From Aliidongia sp035943795 (GTDB lineage: Bacteria; Pseudomonadota; Alphaproteobacteria; ATCC43930; CGMCC-115725), in NCBI RefSeq assembly GCF_035943795.1, contig NZ_DASZBY010000053.1, positions 1-64,000 on the forward strand: DNA of 64,000 nucleotides. Reading direction: 5' to 3'. Both the position numbers and the translations under genes were made by a program. The notes under the pieces were generated by a model. That model worked only from the letters and a program-made list of their open reading frames with translations. It did no database searches and was not told the origin of the DNA. Shown here piece by piece: positions 43,132 to 52,317 of the stretch. The number at the start of each line of letters is the position of its first letter. Positions within the stretch are counted from its first letter, which is position 1.

Positions 43132-44222
43132 GGGAGTGCCGCTGCCGCCTGCTGGCGTCCGGCGGCATCATAGGATCGCCAATAATGCTCGAGACTGAGA
43201 TCCTTGAGCGCCGCGTCGAGATATTCGGGCTCGAACCAGCCGTCGATATCGACGTCGCGCCTGATCTGCCCGAACGCCCTCGCCTGATGGGCCAGATCCG
43301 AATAATGGCGAACCATGAGGGGATCGAGCAGCGGCGAGTTGCGGTAGTTGAGACTATCGCCGTGGAAGAAGACCTCGAGCACGTCGACCGGGGTTCCGGA
43401 CCGCGCCCAGAGGTCGAACAGGGCAGCGTGGTTCTGATCCTCCGACGACCATTGCGCCGCCTTCACGAACGCCTTCACCACGCGCCGGGTCAGGTCCGGA
43501 TGGGCCTGGGTGAACCCGTCCAAGCCCAGCAGCGATGCATAGCGGCCGAAGGCAGGATTGTCGCCCTGGCTCGTGTAGGCGATCCGGGCCAGCCCGGTCT
43601 GCGCGAGCGCGATCAGTTCGGTGTCGCCGAAGGCCGCATCGATGTCCTTGGCGGCGAGGGCCGCCGGCGCCGCACTGTCGTCCAGGCTGATGACCTTCAG
43701 GTCCTGCTCGGACAGGCCATGGGCGGCCAGCACCTTGTCGACCGCGAGCTGGGTGTTCGTGCCGCGGAAGATCGCGACCTTGCGGCCCTTCAGGTCCTCG
43801 ATCGTCTTGATGTCGCTCGACACCGGCACCGCCAGGAACACCGGCTTGTGAGCGCCGCTGGCCAGAAGGATGCGGGTCTTCAGCCCGTTCGCACGGCCGA
43901 TGATCGACGGCAGGTCGCCCTGGTAGGCGAAGTCGAGCTGGCTGTTCGCGAAGGCTTCGTTGACCGCCGGGCCCGCCCCCTTGAAGAAATACCATTCGAC
44001 CTTGACCGAGGGGTCGTCCAGGAATTCCTTCTCGACGAACTGGCCCGCTCGCGCCGTCGCGGCCGAAGTGCCGTTGGCATAGGGGACGTTGCCGACGCCG
44101 ATCGCGGCATAGCCGATGCGGATGGTCACGGGCTCGGCCGCCCTGGCCTTGAGCACGCCGGCGCCGGCAAGCGCCAGCAAGGTTCCCGCCAGCACCAGGG
44201 AGGAACGGAGGAGCAGGCTCAT
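43128..44222 (-). CDS. Periplasmic aliphatic sulfonate-type substrate-binding protein (SsuA family)
   Basis: 364 residues with a signal peptide ending KARA near residue 28. SsuA/TauA fold marks: VTIRIGYAAIGVGNVPYANG, VKVEWYFFKGAGPAVNEAFANSQLDFAYQGDLPS, KTIEDLKGRKVAIFRGTNTQ. The long form (with ~60 extra residues after the usual core, including RRDVDIDGWFEPEYLDAALKDL) is shared with the second binding protein at 46490, so the two are paralogues. Belongs to the operon 49131-41540. Confidence 0.9.
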   Translation of the reverse strand: MSLLLRSSLVLAGTLLALAGAGVLKARAAEPVTIRIGYAAIGVGNVPYANGTSAATARAGQFVEKEFLDDPSVKVEWYFFKGAGPAVNEAFANSQLDFAYQGDLPSIIGRANGLKTRILLASGAHKPVFLAVPVSSDIKTIEDLKGRKVAIFRGTNTQLAVDKVLAAHGLSEQDLKVISLDDSAAPAALAAKDIDAAFGDTELIALAQTGLARIAYTSQGDNPAFGRYASLLGLDGFTQAHPDLTRRVVKAFVKAAQWSSEDQNHAALFDLWARSGTPVDVLEVFFHGDSLNYRNSPLLDPLMVRHYSDLAHQARAFGQIRRDVDIDGWFEPEYLDAALKDLSLEHYWRSYDAAGRQQAAAALP

Positions 44223-44253
44223 CGGAGCACCTCGGGAGGACGGTTTCGGGTCA

Positions 44254-45099
44254 TCATGCCGACCGTGCCGAGGCGATCGCCGCCACCGCCGGGTCGCGCC
44301 GCGGCACGCGCGGCGGCAGCAGAGCCACGGCGGGCTTGTCCCCGACCGTCGCTTCGAGCGTCGAGAGCACCTGGTTGCGCAAGCGCAGCAAGCGTTCGTC
44401 GCTGCGTTCGCGCGGATGTTCGAGCGGTATATCGAAGATCCGCGCGATCCGGCCGGGCCGCGGCGCCATGACCACGACCCGATCGCCCAGGTAGACCGCC
44501 TCGTCCACGTCATGGGTGACGAGGATCATGGTGATCCGCTCCTGCGCCCAGATCTGCTGCAGCTCGCTTTGCAGCCGGGCCCGGGTCAGCGCATCCAGCG
44601 CACCGAACGGCTCGTCCAGCAGCAGGATCGCCGGCCGGTTGACCAGGCCGCGCGCGATCGCGACCCGCTGCGCCATGCCGCCCGACAGCTGGTGCGGATA
44701 GGCCCGCTCGAAACCGACGAGCCCGACCAGCGCCACGTGCTCGGCCACCGCCCGCTTGCGCGCCGCACGATCCAGCGGCGAGTTTTCCAGGCCGATCGCG
44801 ATGTTCTCGGTGACGGTGAGCCACGGGAACAGGCGGGCTTCCTGGAACACGATGCCGCGTTCCAGGCTTGGACCCACGATCGGCGTATCCTGTTGCAGGA
44901 TCTCGCCGTCATAGCCCGCATCGAGGCCGGCTATGAGCCGCAGCAAGGTCGACTTGCCACAACCGCTGGCCCCGACGATCGTCAGAAACTCGCCGGCGCC
45001 GACCTGCAGATCGATGCCGTCGAGCGCCTTCAGGGGAGAGCCGTCGACGCGGAATGACTTGCAGAGATCGTGGATCGCGAGATCGCCTTGCTGCGCCAT
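44254..45099 (-). CDS. Sulfonate/nitrate/taurine-type ABC ATPase (SsuB/TauB)
   Basis: 281 residues from the ATG at 45099. Walker A GASGCGKST, Q-loop VFQEARLFPWLTV, signature LSGGMAQRVAIARGLV, Walker B LLLDEPFGALDALTR. It is the only ATPase of the operon and must energise both permeases for the two binding proteins. Confidence 0.93.
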   Translation of the reverse strand: MAQQGDLAIHDLCKSFRVDGSPLKALDGIDLQVGAGEFLTIVGASGCGKSTLLRLIAGLDAGYDGEILQQDTPIVGPSLERGIVFQEARLFPWLTVTENIAIGLENSPLDRAARKRAVAEHVALVGLVGFERAYPHQLSGGMAQRVAIARGLVNRPAILLLDEPFGALDALTRARLQSELQQIWAQERITMILVTHDVDEAVYLGDRVVVMAPRPGRIARIFDIPLEHPRERSDERLLRLRNQVLSTLEATVGDKPAVALLPPRVPRRDPAVAAIASARSA

Positions 45100-45110
45100 G
45101 GTGATGGATC

Positions 45111-46478
45111 CTATTCCGCCGCCTGAACCGACGGCGCCCTGCTCCACGCCCGATGCGCCGGCCGTTTCAGGCCGAGATTTTCGCGCAAGGTCCGGCCTTC
45201 GTACTCGGTCCGGAACAGGCCGCGGCGGCGCAATTCGGGAATGACCAGCTCGATGAAATCGTCGAGCCCGCCCGGCAGATAGGGCGGCATGATGTTGAAG
45301 CCGTCGGCGCCACCATTGACGAAGCGGTCCTCGAGCTGATCGACGATCTGTTCCGGCGTGCCCACGACCTGCCAATGGCCGCGCGCGCCGGCGACCCGCA
45401 GGTAGAGCTGGCGGATGGTCAGCCCGTCGCGACGCGCGAGGTCAATGACCAGCTGCTGCCGGCTTTTGCTGGCATTCGTCGCCGGCAGCTCGGGCAAGGG
45501 GCCATCGAGCGGATAGGCCGAGAGATCGACGCCGGCGGACAGATGCGACAGCAGCGACAATCCCACCACCGGATGGATCAGCGCCTGCAGCTGCTCGAAC
45601 TTCTCCCGCGCCTCGGCTTCGGTCCGGCCGACGACCGGGAAGACGCCGGGCAGGATCTTGAGGTCATCGGGCGAACGGCCGTATTTCGCGAGCCGCCCTT
45701 TGACGTCGCCGTAGAATGCCTGCGCCTCGGCCAAGGTCGGGGTCGCGGTGAAGATCACCTCGGCGGTCTCGGCCGCGAGTTCCTTGCCTGCGTCCGATGC
45801 GCCGGCCTGGACCACGACCGGATGGCCTTGCGGCGGGCGGGCGACGTTGAGCGGCCCGCGCACTTGGAAATGCGGGCCTTTATGATCGAGGATATGAAGC
45901 TTCTCGGGCTCGAAATAGATCCCGCTGTCCTTGTCGCGCGGAAAGGCGTCGTCTTCCCAGGTGTCCCATAGCCCGCGCACGACCTCGGCGAATTCGCGCG
46001 CGCGCTCGTAGCGGTCGGCATGGGCTGGGTGGGCATCCCGGCTGAAATTCTGCGCCTCGGCCTCGTTCGACGAGGTGACGAGATTCCAGCCGGCCCGGCC
46101 GCCGCTCAGATGATCGAGCGAGGCGAACTTCCGCGCGATGTGGAACGGTTCGTTGTAGGTCGTGGACGCGGTCGCCACGAGGCCGATGCGTTCGGTCACG
46201 GCCGAGAGCGCCGACAGCAGCGTGATCGGCTCGAACTGCGCCACATAGCGGGTGGCCGTCCGGCTCAGGGCCGGCAGGTCGTTGCCGCGAACACCGGCGC
46301 TGTCGGCCAGGAACACCAGGTCGAACTTCGCCGCCTCGGCCTTGCGGGCGACCTCGGCATAATGGGCGAAATTCACCCCGGCATCGGCCTGCGCATTCGG
46401 ATGGCGCCAGGCGGCGACGTGATGGCCGGTCGGATACAGAAAGGCGCCGAGCTTCATTTGGCGGGGCGGGTGAGCCAT
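45111..46478 (-). CDS. LLM-class flavin monooxygenase (NtaA/SnaA/DszA type) 1
   Basis: 455 residues. The same family as the enzymes at 36526 and 47569: KFDLVFLADSAGVRG, ATASTTYNEPFHIARKFASL, GGRAGWNLVTSSNEAEAQNF, RYERAREFAEVVRGLWDTW, GPHFQVRGPLNVARPPQGHPV. Likely oxidises an organosulfur or amine compound with reduced FMN supplied by another enzyme. It stands 11 bases after the second binding-protein gene and 11 before the ATPase gene, so uptake and oxidation are one unit. Confidence 0.92.
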   Translation of the reverse strand: MAHPPRQMKLGAFLYPTGHHVAAWRHPNAQADAGVNFAHYAEVARKAEAAKFDLVFLADSAGVRGNDLPALSRTATRYVAQFEPITLLSALSAVTERIGLVATASTTYNEPFHIARKFASLDHLSGGRAGWNLVTSSNEAEAQNFSRDAHPAHADRYERAREFAEVVRGLWDTWEDDAFPRDKDSGIYFEPEKLHILDHKGPHFQVRGPLNVARPPQGHPVVVQAGASDAGKELAAETAEVIFTATPTLAEAQAFYGDVKGRLAKYGRSPDDLKILPGVFPVVGRTEAEAREKFEQLQALIHPVVGLSLLSHLSAGVDLSAYPLDGPLPELPATNASKSRQQLVIDLARRDGLTIRQLYLRVAGARGHWQVVGTPEQIVDQLEDRFVNGGADGFNIMPPYLPGGLDDFIELVIPELRRRGLFRTEYEGRTLRENLGLKRPAHRAWSRAPSVQAAE

Positions 46479-46489
46479 GGCTCGCTCCT

Positions 46490-47572
46490 CTATTGGGTGA
46501 CGGGCGTGGGCGGCACGATCGCGGCCTCGGCGTCGTAGCGCGCCCAATGGTTTTCGAGTTTCAGGTCCTTGAGCGCGCGGTCGAGATAGACGGTGTCGAA
46601 CCAGCCGGCGATGTCGACGTCGCGCCGGACCAGGCCCAGCGCCTTCACTTGCACCGCCTTGTAGCGATAGGTTTCGACCGCCAGGTCATCGAGCAGCGGC
46701 GAAGTCCGATAGTTCAGCGTCTGGCCCGCGTAGTCGGCGCGGAACACGCCGATCGGCGTGCCCGACTTGGCCCAGATCCCGAACAGCGCCTCGCGATGGG
46801 TTTCGTCCGACGCCCAGTCCGACGCGCGCAAGGTGGCGGTGACGATCCGCTGGGTCAGGTCCGGATGGGCCTGCTCGAACCGTTCCGTCACCAGCAGGTG
46901 GTTGCTGGTCACCGTGCTGGGGTCGCCCTTGGTCGTGAACGCGATCCGCGCCAGCCCCTGGTCGACCAGGGTCAGGAGTACGGCCTTGCCGAAGCCGCCG
47001 TCGACCTCGCCGGCCGCAAGCGCGGCAAGCGCGGTCGGGTCGTCCATGTTGATGAACTGAAAGTCCCGGTCCGCGAGACCGCGCGCGGTCAGCACCCGCT
47101 CGGTTGTCAGGTGCGTGCTGGTGCCCCGGAACTGGGCGACCTTATGCCCCTTGAGATCCTCGATCGATCGGATCGGCGACGCGGTCGGCACGACCAGATA
47201 GAGATTGTCGCGCCCGCCGGCCGCCATCAGGATCCTGGTCTTCAGCCCGATGGCCCGCGCGGTCAGCGACGGCAGGTCGCCCATATAGGCGAAATCGAGC
47301 TGGTCGTTCGCCAGCGCCTCGTTGGTCGCAGGACCCGCGCCCCGGAAATAGAACCATTGGACGTGGATGTCGGATCGATCGGCGAATTCCCGTTCGAGAT
47401 ATTTCTCGGCCGCGACCAGGCCTGCAATGCCCGACACGTTTTCCCGGCCGCCGGCGCCGATGCCGGCGAAACCGACGCGGATCGTCAGGGGCTCGGCCTG
47501 GGCCGCCGTTGCGCAGGACAGCAGCACGAGGGGCAAAATGTATGGAAGCGCGCGGATAGGCATCGGCTTCAT
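46490..47572 (-). CDS. Periplasmic aliphatic sulfonate-type substrate-binding protein, second copy
   Basis: 360 residues, signal peptide ending ATAAQA near 27. Closely parallels the protein at 43128: VQWFYFRGAGPATNEALANDQLDFAYMGDLPSL, SIEDLKGHKVAQFRGTSTH and RRDVDIAGWFDTVYLDRALKDLKLENHW. Two related binding proteins with one ATPase and one permease pair suggest that the transporter accepts two ligands, each served by its own monooxygenase. Overlaps the upstream monooxygenase gene by four bases. Confidence 0.9.
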   Translation of the reverse strand: MKPMPIRALPYILPLVLLSCATAAQAEPLTIRVGFAGIGAGGRENVSGIAGLVAAEKYLEREFADRSDIHVQWFYFRGAGPATNEALANDQLDFAYMGDLPSLTARAIGLKTRILMAAGGRDNLYLVVPTASPIRSIEDLKGHKVAQFRGTSTHLTTERVLTARGLADRDFQFINMDDPTALAALAAGEVDGGFGKAVLLTLVDQGLARIAFTTKGDPSTVTSNHLLVTERFEQAHPDLTQRIVTATLRASDWASDETHREALFGIWAKSGTPIGVFRADYAGQTLNYRTSPLLDDLAVETYRYKAVQVKALGLVRRDVDIAGWFDTVYLDRALKDLKLENHWARYDAEAAIVPPTPVTQ

Positions 47573-48918
47573 TCCGCCGCCACGGCCCGGCGCGCCGGGT
47601 GCGCGGGGCGCCGAAGGCCGAGGTTTTCACGCAAGGTGCGGCCCTCGTATTCTGTGCGGAACAGACCGCGCCGGCGCAGCTCGGGCACGACCAGCTCGAT
47701 GAAATCGTCGAGCCCGCCCGGCAGATGGGGCGGCATGATGTTGAACCCGTCGGCGGCGTCGTTCTGAAAGCGCTCCTCCAACCGGTCGACGATCTGCTCG
47801 GGCGTGCCGACCAGCTGCCAATGCCCGCGCGCGCCGGCGATCCACAAATAGAGCTGGCGGATCGTCAGGTTCTCGCGCCGCGCCAGATCGATCAGCAGCT
47901 TCTGCCGGCTCTTCGGCCCATTCGTCTCCGGCAGATCCGGCAACGGCCCGTCGAGCGGGTAGCCCGACAGATCGACGCCCCCGAGGGTCGAGCCCAGCAG
48001 CGACAGTCCAACCACCGGATGGATCAGCGCCTGCAGCCGCTCGAACTTCTCCTGCGCTTCGGCTTCGGTGCGACCGACGACCGGGAACACGCCGGGCATG
48101 ATCTTCAGGTCGTTCGGATGCCGGCCGTACCTCGCGAGCCGGCCCTTGACGTCGGCATAGAAGGACTGGCCCTCCTCCAGCGTCTGGGCGGCGGTGAAGA
48201 TGACTTCGGCCGTCTCGGCGGCGAGCTCCCGTCCGGCGTCGGACGAGCCGGCCTGGACCACGACCGGATGGCCCTGGGGCGAGCGCGCGACATTGAGCGG
48301 CCCCTGCACCTGGAAATGCTTGCCCCGGTGGTTCAACACATGAAGCTTGCCGGGGTCGAAATAGGCGCCGCTGTCCTTGTCGCGCAGGAACGCGTCGTCT
48401 TCCCAGCTGTCCCACAGACCGGTGACGACCTGGGCAAACTCGCGCGCCCGTTCATAGCGGTCGGCATGGGCCGGATGGGCATCGCGGTTGAAATTGAACG
48501 CCTCGCTGTCGCTGGACGAGGTCACCAGGTTCCAGCCTGCACGACCGCCGCTCAGATGATCGAGCGAGGCAAAGGCGCGCGCCAGGTGGAACGGCTCGTT
48601 GTAGGTCGTCGATGCCGTCGCGACGAAGCCGATGGTGCTGGTCAGCGGCGCCAAGGCGGAGAGCAATGTCAGCGGCTCGAACGTCACGACCTGGCCGTAA
48701 CGGCTCAGCGGTTCGATGGATCGTTCGCGAATGCCGTTGGTGTCGGCCAGGAAGACGAGATCGAACTTGGCCCGCTCGGCGGCCTGCACCAGTCCGAGAT
48801 GGTGCCGGAAATCATGGCCGGCATTGGCCTCTGCCTCCGGATGCCGCCAAGCCGCGATATGGTGCCCGGTCGCCTGGAGAAAGGCGCCGAGTTTCAGGCC
48901 GCTTCGTCGCTGTGCCAT
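47569..48918 (-). CDS. LLM-class flavin monooxygenase (NtaA/SnaA/DszA type) 2
   Basis: 449 residues. Very similar to the enzyme at 45111 (shared GGRAGWNLVTSS, FSRDAHPAHADRYERAREF versus FNRDAHPAHADRYERAREF, and an almost identical C-terminus GRTLRENLGL), so the pair arose by duplication. SSDSEAFNF replaces SNEAEAQNF in the flavin loop region. It is the first enzyme gene of the operon, 36 bases after the small leader gene. Confidence 0.92.
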   Translation of the reverse strand: MAQRRSGLKLGAFLQATGHHIAAWRHPEAEANAGHDFRHHLGLVQAAERAKFDLVFLADTNGIRERSIEPLSRYGQVVTFEPLTLLSALAPLTSTIGFVATASTTYNEPFHLARAFASLDHLSGGRAGWNLVTSSSDSEAFNFNRDAHPAHADRYERAREFAQVVTGLWDSWEDDAFLRDKDSGAYFDPGKLHVLNHRGKHFQVQGPLNVARSPQGHPVVVQAGSSDAGRELAAETAEVIFTAAQTLEEGQSFYADVKGRLARYGRHPNDLKIMPGVFPVVGRTEAEAQEKFERLQALIHPVVGLSLLGSTLGGVDLSGYPLDGPLPDLPETNGPKSRQKLLIDLARRENLTIRQLYLWIAGARGHWQLVGTPEQIVDRLEERFQNDAADGFNIMPPHLPGGLDDFIELVVPELRRRGLFRTEYEGRTLRENLGLRRPAHPARRAVAAE

Positions 48919-48954
48919 TCAGACCTCGCTCTATTTTCGTTCTGGATGCGACCG

Positions 48955-49131
48955 TCATTTGCGGGCGGAAAGGCCATCGACCGCACGCTCCGCGGCATGG
49001 ATGGACTTGAACAGGCGGCGATCGAACTCGTCGAACCGCGGCGACGCGGCGAAGAAGCGAAAGCCCGCTTGCTCGCGAATGACGATGCCGGCGCTGAACT
49101 CGGCCGCTTCGATGATGTAGGCTGCAGACAT
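48955..49131 (-). CDS. Small conserved-looking protein, 58 residues
   Basis: The ATG at 49131 follows AGAGGAG at ideal spacing and opens MSAAYIIEAAEFSAGIVIRE, continuing with GFRFFAASPRFDEFDRRLF and ending IHAAERAVDGLSARK. A longer in-frame start at 49293 has no such site. The pattern (two short strands, GFRFFA, then a helix with HAAERA) looks like a real small domain, but I cannot name a family. It heads the sulfonate-type operon. Confidence 0.6.
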   Translation of the reverse strand: MSAAYIIEAAEFSAGIVIREQAGFRFFAASPRFDEFDRRLFKSIHAAERAVDGLSARK

Positions 49132-49675
49132 GACGGCTCCTCTCGGGCCCGGCCCCACAGGGTCGGACCGTCGCTTTTCAACGAATGGAAAAGGGACGTG
49201 GGGATCAGCGGCAGGCGTTAGGCCTGATGACCCCTGGAAGAGCATCGACAGCGATGGAACATGGGTGAACTCCCGGGCGAAGAATCGGCCCACGGGAATT
49301 CGTCCCGTGGCGCTTTAGCGTTTTATGTCGCGGCGCAAGCTGGCCTTCAAATTCCCGCGGCTCTCCGAAGAGAACGACCCGACGCTAGCCGGGCGCTTCC
49401 GTTCTGTCAAACCTATTTCACGTGCAAAAACGTACATTGCAGCATATATTACAAAATAAATATGTTAATTAAGCAATGTTGTTGGCCCCAGGGCCTGGGC
49501 AAATTCGCTTTCCACGGCCCGGCCGGAAGATGATCGGCAAACAGAGGCCCCGAATGGAGGCAAGACGGCCTTGATTTCCGAAGATCCTCAAACTCAAACG
49601 ACCTGTACGGCGACGGAACCGAGCGGGCCGAAGTCCGCATGCAGCGGATCGCCCGAAGCCGATCCGCCGCCGGTT
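49132..49675. promoter_or_regulatory. Upstream region of the sulfonate-type operon
   Basis: No gene was found in these 544 bases. An AT-rich island at about 49410-49490 (TACAAAATAAATATGTTAAT and neighbours) is the likely promoter and activator-binding area for the minus-strand operon. The remaining short frames on either strand lack ribosome binding sites and family features. Confidence 0.5.
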
Positions 49676-50095
49676 TCAAGGCGTGATCGAGGTGAGGACC
49701 TTGATCTCCGCCGGTTCGGCCAGGAGTTCGCCCAGGCGATCGGCCAAGGCCTTGAAATAAGGCCGCTGGAAGTGAGCGTCGAGGTCGGCGCGGGACCGCC
49801 AGACTTCGTAATAGACGAATAGGGCCTGATCGTCGGCCGGCTGGTTGATCTCGTACGTCACGCAGCCAGGCTCCGCGCGCGATGGCGATACCAGTGCCAG
49901 CAGGGAACGTCTGGCCTCATTCTCCTGGCCGGGCTTCGCGCGGAGGATCGCCACGACCCGGACCGGGCCGCCGGCCGACGCCTCTTGTGCATCCGCCTGG
50001 ATGGCGCAAGCACCGATCGCGGCGGCGATCAGCAGGATCACGACCAGCGTCCTGCGCGTCCGGACGACCCGGAGACGATTTTCGAATAATGACAT
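49676..50095 (-). CDS. Exported antibiotic biosynthesis monooxygenase-fold (ABM) protein
   Basis: 139 residues from the ATG at 50095. A positively charged start (ENRLRVVRTRR), one hydrophobic stretch (TLVVILLIAAAIGACAIQADAQ) and then an ABM domain: VRVVAILRAKPGQENEARRSLLALV, EPGCVTYEINQPADDQALFVYYEVW, AHFQRPYFKAL. The signal sequence includes a cysteine (GACAIQ) but not a clear lipobox. Family members are heme- or quinone-handling monooxygenases or enzymes of unknown role. Confidence 0.82.
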   Translation of the reverse strand: MSLFENRLRVVRTRRTLVVILLIAAAIGACAIQADAQEASAGGPVRVVAILRAKPGQENEARRSLLALVSPSRAEPGCVTYEINQPADDQALFVYYEVWRSRADLDAHFQRPYFKALADRLGELLAEPAEIKVLTSITP

Positions 50096-50166
50096 TAGCG
50101 GCTCCCTTCGGTTCTCAGCAAGATAAGCACTCGGGGCAATGCCCGCTCGCCCGCCGTCGTCGCTGC

Positions 50167-50937
50167 TCACGTCACGGTGTAGCCCCCATCGGCCAGCAGG
50201 CCGTGGCCCGAGATGAAGCTCGCGTCGTCGGAGGCAAGGAACGCCACGATCTTGGCCATCTCCTCCGGCGTGCCCATCCGGCCCGGAACGGATGCGGCGC
50301 CGAAGTCCCGCTTGGCCTGTTCCGATGGCCAGATGCGATCCTGGAACGGCGTGTCGATCAGGCCGGGGCAGAGGGCGTTCACCCGCACGCCCCGGCTGAA
50401 CCATTCGAGCGACGCCGTCTTGGTCAGGCCCAGGACTGCGTGCTTGCTGGCGATGTAGAGCGCCGCATTGGCGAAGCCGATCACCCCGCCCATGGAAGCG
50501 TTGTTGATGATCACGCCCGCCCCCAGCGCCAGCATCGCCCGCGCCTGGTGCTTCATCGACCAGAACACGCCCCGGACATTGGCGTTGAAAACCGTGTCAT
50601 AGACGGCGTTCGCCTGGTCGAGGAACGGCGTGAACGCCCCTTCGGTGCCGGCATTGTTGAAGGCAACGTCGATCCGGCCATAGGTCGCGACGGTACGGGC
50701 GACGAAATCCGCCACGTCCTGCTCGACGTTGACGTCGCCCGCCACGGTGGTGGCCTCGAAACCTTCGCGCCTGATCTCGGCAACGAGAGCCTCGATTTCC
50801 AAACTCCGGCGGGCGGTGGCGACGAGCTTGGCGCCCCGGCGGGCGAGTTCGAGCGCTGCCGCGCGGCCGATGCCGGAACTGGCGCCGGTGACGAGGGCGA
50901 CCTTGCCATCGAGCGTACGGGGTGGGTGCAGTGCCAT
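50167..50937 (-). CDS. Short-chain dehydrogenase/reductase (SDR)
   Basis: 256 residues of the classical SDR type. Cofactor motif VTGASSGIGRAAALELARRG, NNAG (VAFNNAGTEG), catalytic Ser in INNASMGG and YxxxK in ALYIASKHAVLG, then PGLIDTPF and a C-terminal GHGLLADGGYTVT. NAD(P)-dependent oxidoreduction of an alcohol or ketone; the substrate is unknown. Divergent from the LysR gene at 51057, which probably regulates it. A 7-bp hairpin (CCAGCCC...GGGCTGG, 50960-50980) lies in its leader. Confidence 0.93.
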   Translation of the reverse strand: MALHPPRTLDGKVALVTGASSGIGRAAALELARRGAKLVATARRSLEIEALVAEIRREGFEATTVAGDVNVEQDVADFVARTVATYGRIDVAFNNAGTEGAFTPFLDQANAVYDTVFNANVRGVFWSMKHQARAMLALGAGVIINNASMGGVIGFANAALYIASKHAVLGLTKTASLEWFSRGVRVNALCPGLIDTPFQDRIWPSEQAKRDFGAASVPGRMGTPEEMAKIVAFLASDDASFISGHGLLADGGYTVT

Positions 50938-51007
50938 GTCCTGGTCCCTCTGAAACGATCCAGCCCGTGGAAAGGGCTGGCGTCAGGAATTTTGGGTTTC
51001 AGAACAG

Positions 51008-51019
51008 ATCTGATTAGAT
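51008..51019. promoter_or_regulatory. Candidate LysR box between SDR and lysR genes
   Basis: ATCTGATTAGAT (51008-51019) is a short dyad (ATCT...AGAT) in the AT-rich divergent gap, with a second dyad ATCATGAT 12 bases on. Location and composition suit a LysR-type site controlling both directions. Confidence 0.35.
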
Positions 51020-51056
51020 GCACAATCCTGATCATGATGATGAATGGAATATATCA

Positions 51057-51953
51057 ATGCGTGGCGCCGAGCTCGGAGAACTGGCCACATTCCTTGTCGT
51101 CGCCCGGCACCGGAGCTTCAGGCAGGCCGCCGTCGAGCGTGACGTCGCCTCGTCGGCGATCAGCCACGCCATCCGCAGCCTGGAAGAACGGGTCGGTGTG
51201 CGGTTGTTCCACCGCACGACGCGAAGCGTCTCGCTGACCGAAGCCGGCGAACGGTTCCTGGCCGAGCTGTCGCCGGCCTTCGACCAGATCGGCCAGGCGC
51301 TCGACGGCCTCAATTCCTTTCGCGACACGCCGTTCGGGACCGTGCGGATCAACGTGCCCAAGTCGATCGCCCCGTTCGTGCTGCACGACGTGATGGGGCC
51401 GCTGCTGCGCCAGAATCCCGGCCTGCGACTGGACGTCGTGGCGACGGACCGGCTGGTCGACATCGTCGAGGATGGTTTCGACGCCGGCGTCCGTTTCGGC
51501 GAGCGCCTGTCGCAGGATATGATCGCGGTCCGCATCAGGCCGCGCTTGCGCTTTGCCGTGGTCGGCTCACCGGCCTATCTCGACGGCCGCACGCCGCCGC
51601 AGGTGCCGGGCGACCTCGAGGACCATGCCTGCATCCGCTACCGCTATCCCGGTGGAGCAATCTTCAACTGGCAGTTCCAGCGCCAGGGCAAGGTGGTCGA
51701 TGTGGAGGTCGACGGCCCGGTAACGCTCGACGATCAGGAACTGATGGTCGAAGCCGCCTTGCAGGGGTGCGGCCTCGCCTATGTCTGGGACGATCGCGTA
51801 ACCGCCTCCCTGGCGAGCGGCGCACTGGTCCGGTGCCTCGACGATTGGTGCGCTTTCGACGACGGGCTGTTCCTGTACTACCCGAGCCGCCGCCACCTAT
51901 CCGCCGGGCTGCGCGCCCTGATCGACATGATCAAGGTCACCGGAGTCAGATAA
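51057..51953 (+). CDS. LysR family transcriptional regulator
   Basis: 298 residues from the ATG at 51057 (MRGAELGELATFLVV); the ATG at 51018 adds 13 residues that read as leader. Helix-turn-helix in RSFRQAAVERDVASSAISHAIRSLE; effector domain with GTVRINVPKSIAPFVLHDVMGPLLRQNPGLRLDVV, the pattern of the group related to AaeR/DmlR-like regulators that often face an oxidoreductase gene. Divergent from the SDR. Confidence 0.9.
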   Translation: MRGAELGELATFLVVARHRSFRQAAVERDVASSAISHAIRSLEERVGVRLFHRTTRSVSLTEAGERFLAELSPAFDQIGQALDGLNSFRDTPFGTVRINVPKSIAPFVLHDVMGPLLRQNPGLRLDVVATDRLVDIVEDGFDAGVRFGERLSQDMIAVRIRPRLRFAVVGSPAYLDGRTPPQVPGDLEDHACIRYRYPGGAIFNWQFQRQGKVVDVEVDGPVTLDDQELMVEAALQGCGLAYVWDDRVTASLASGALVRCLDDWCAFDDGLFLYYPSRRHLSAGLRALIDMIKVTGVR

Positions 51954-52317
51954 GAGTGCCATCTGTCCAGCCTGCAGAAGCCGCCATGCGCCGACCTTGT
52001 CGAGTACTCCCGACACGCAGCGCGCTAGAGGTTCGCCCGCTTCCTAAGTGTACTTATCGGTGCGGACAGCAGGACCTTTCCCGCTACTCCCGTCGTGAAT
52101 TTCGCGCATCGGTTGCCGAGGAGGTCTGCGGTGAGTGAAGCCTGGCGATTCCGCTGCAACTCAGCCCTCGGGCTGTCGCCACTTTTCTTTGGACACTCTT
52201 CTCCGTAAGGTAATGCCCAGGTGACGAGCCTGCTTCGACGCACTATCAGTATGTGTCGAACCAAAGCTGGCAAATGGCCGCGCGCATTTTTCGGACGACT
52301 TCGGGAGTGTCGAAGGC
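51954..52317. other. Non-coding gap before the second large regulator
   Basis: 364 bases without a convincing gene. The last ~150 bases are AT-richer than the surroundings and presumably contain the promoter of the regulator starting at 52318. No repeats or strong hairpins were noticed. Confidence 0.5.

Noticed and set aside
49571..49822. 83-residue plus-strand frame overlapping the ABM gene
   Set aside because: Its second half is antisense to the well-supported ABM protein and its residues show no domain pattern.
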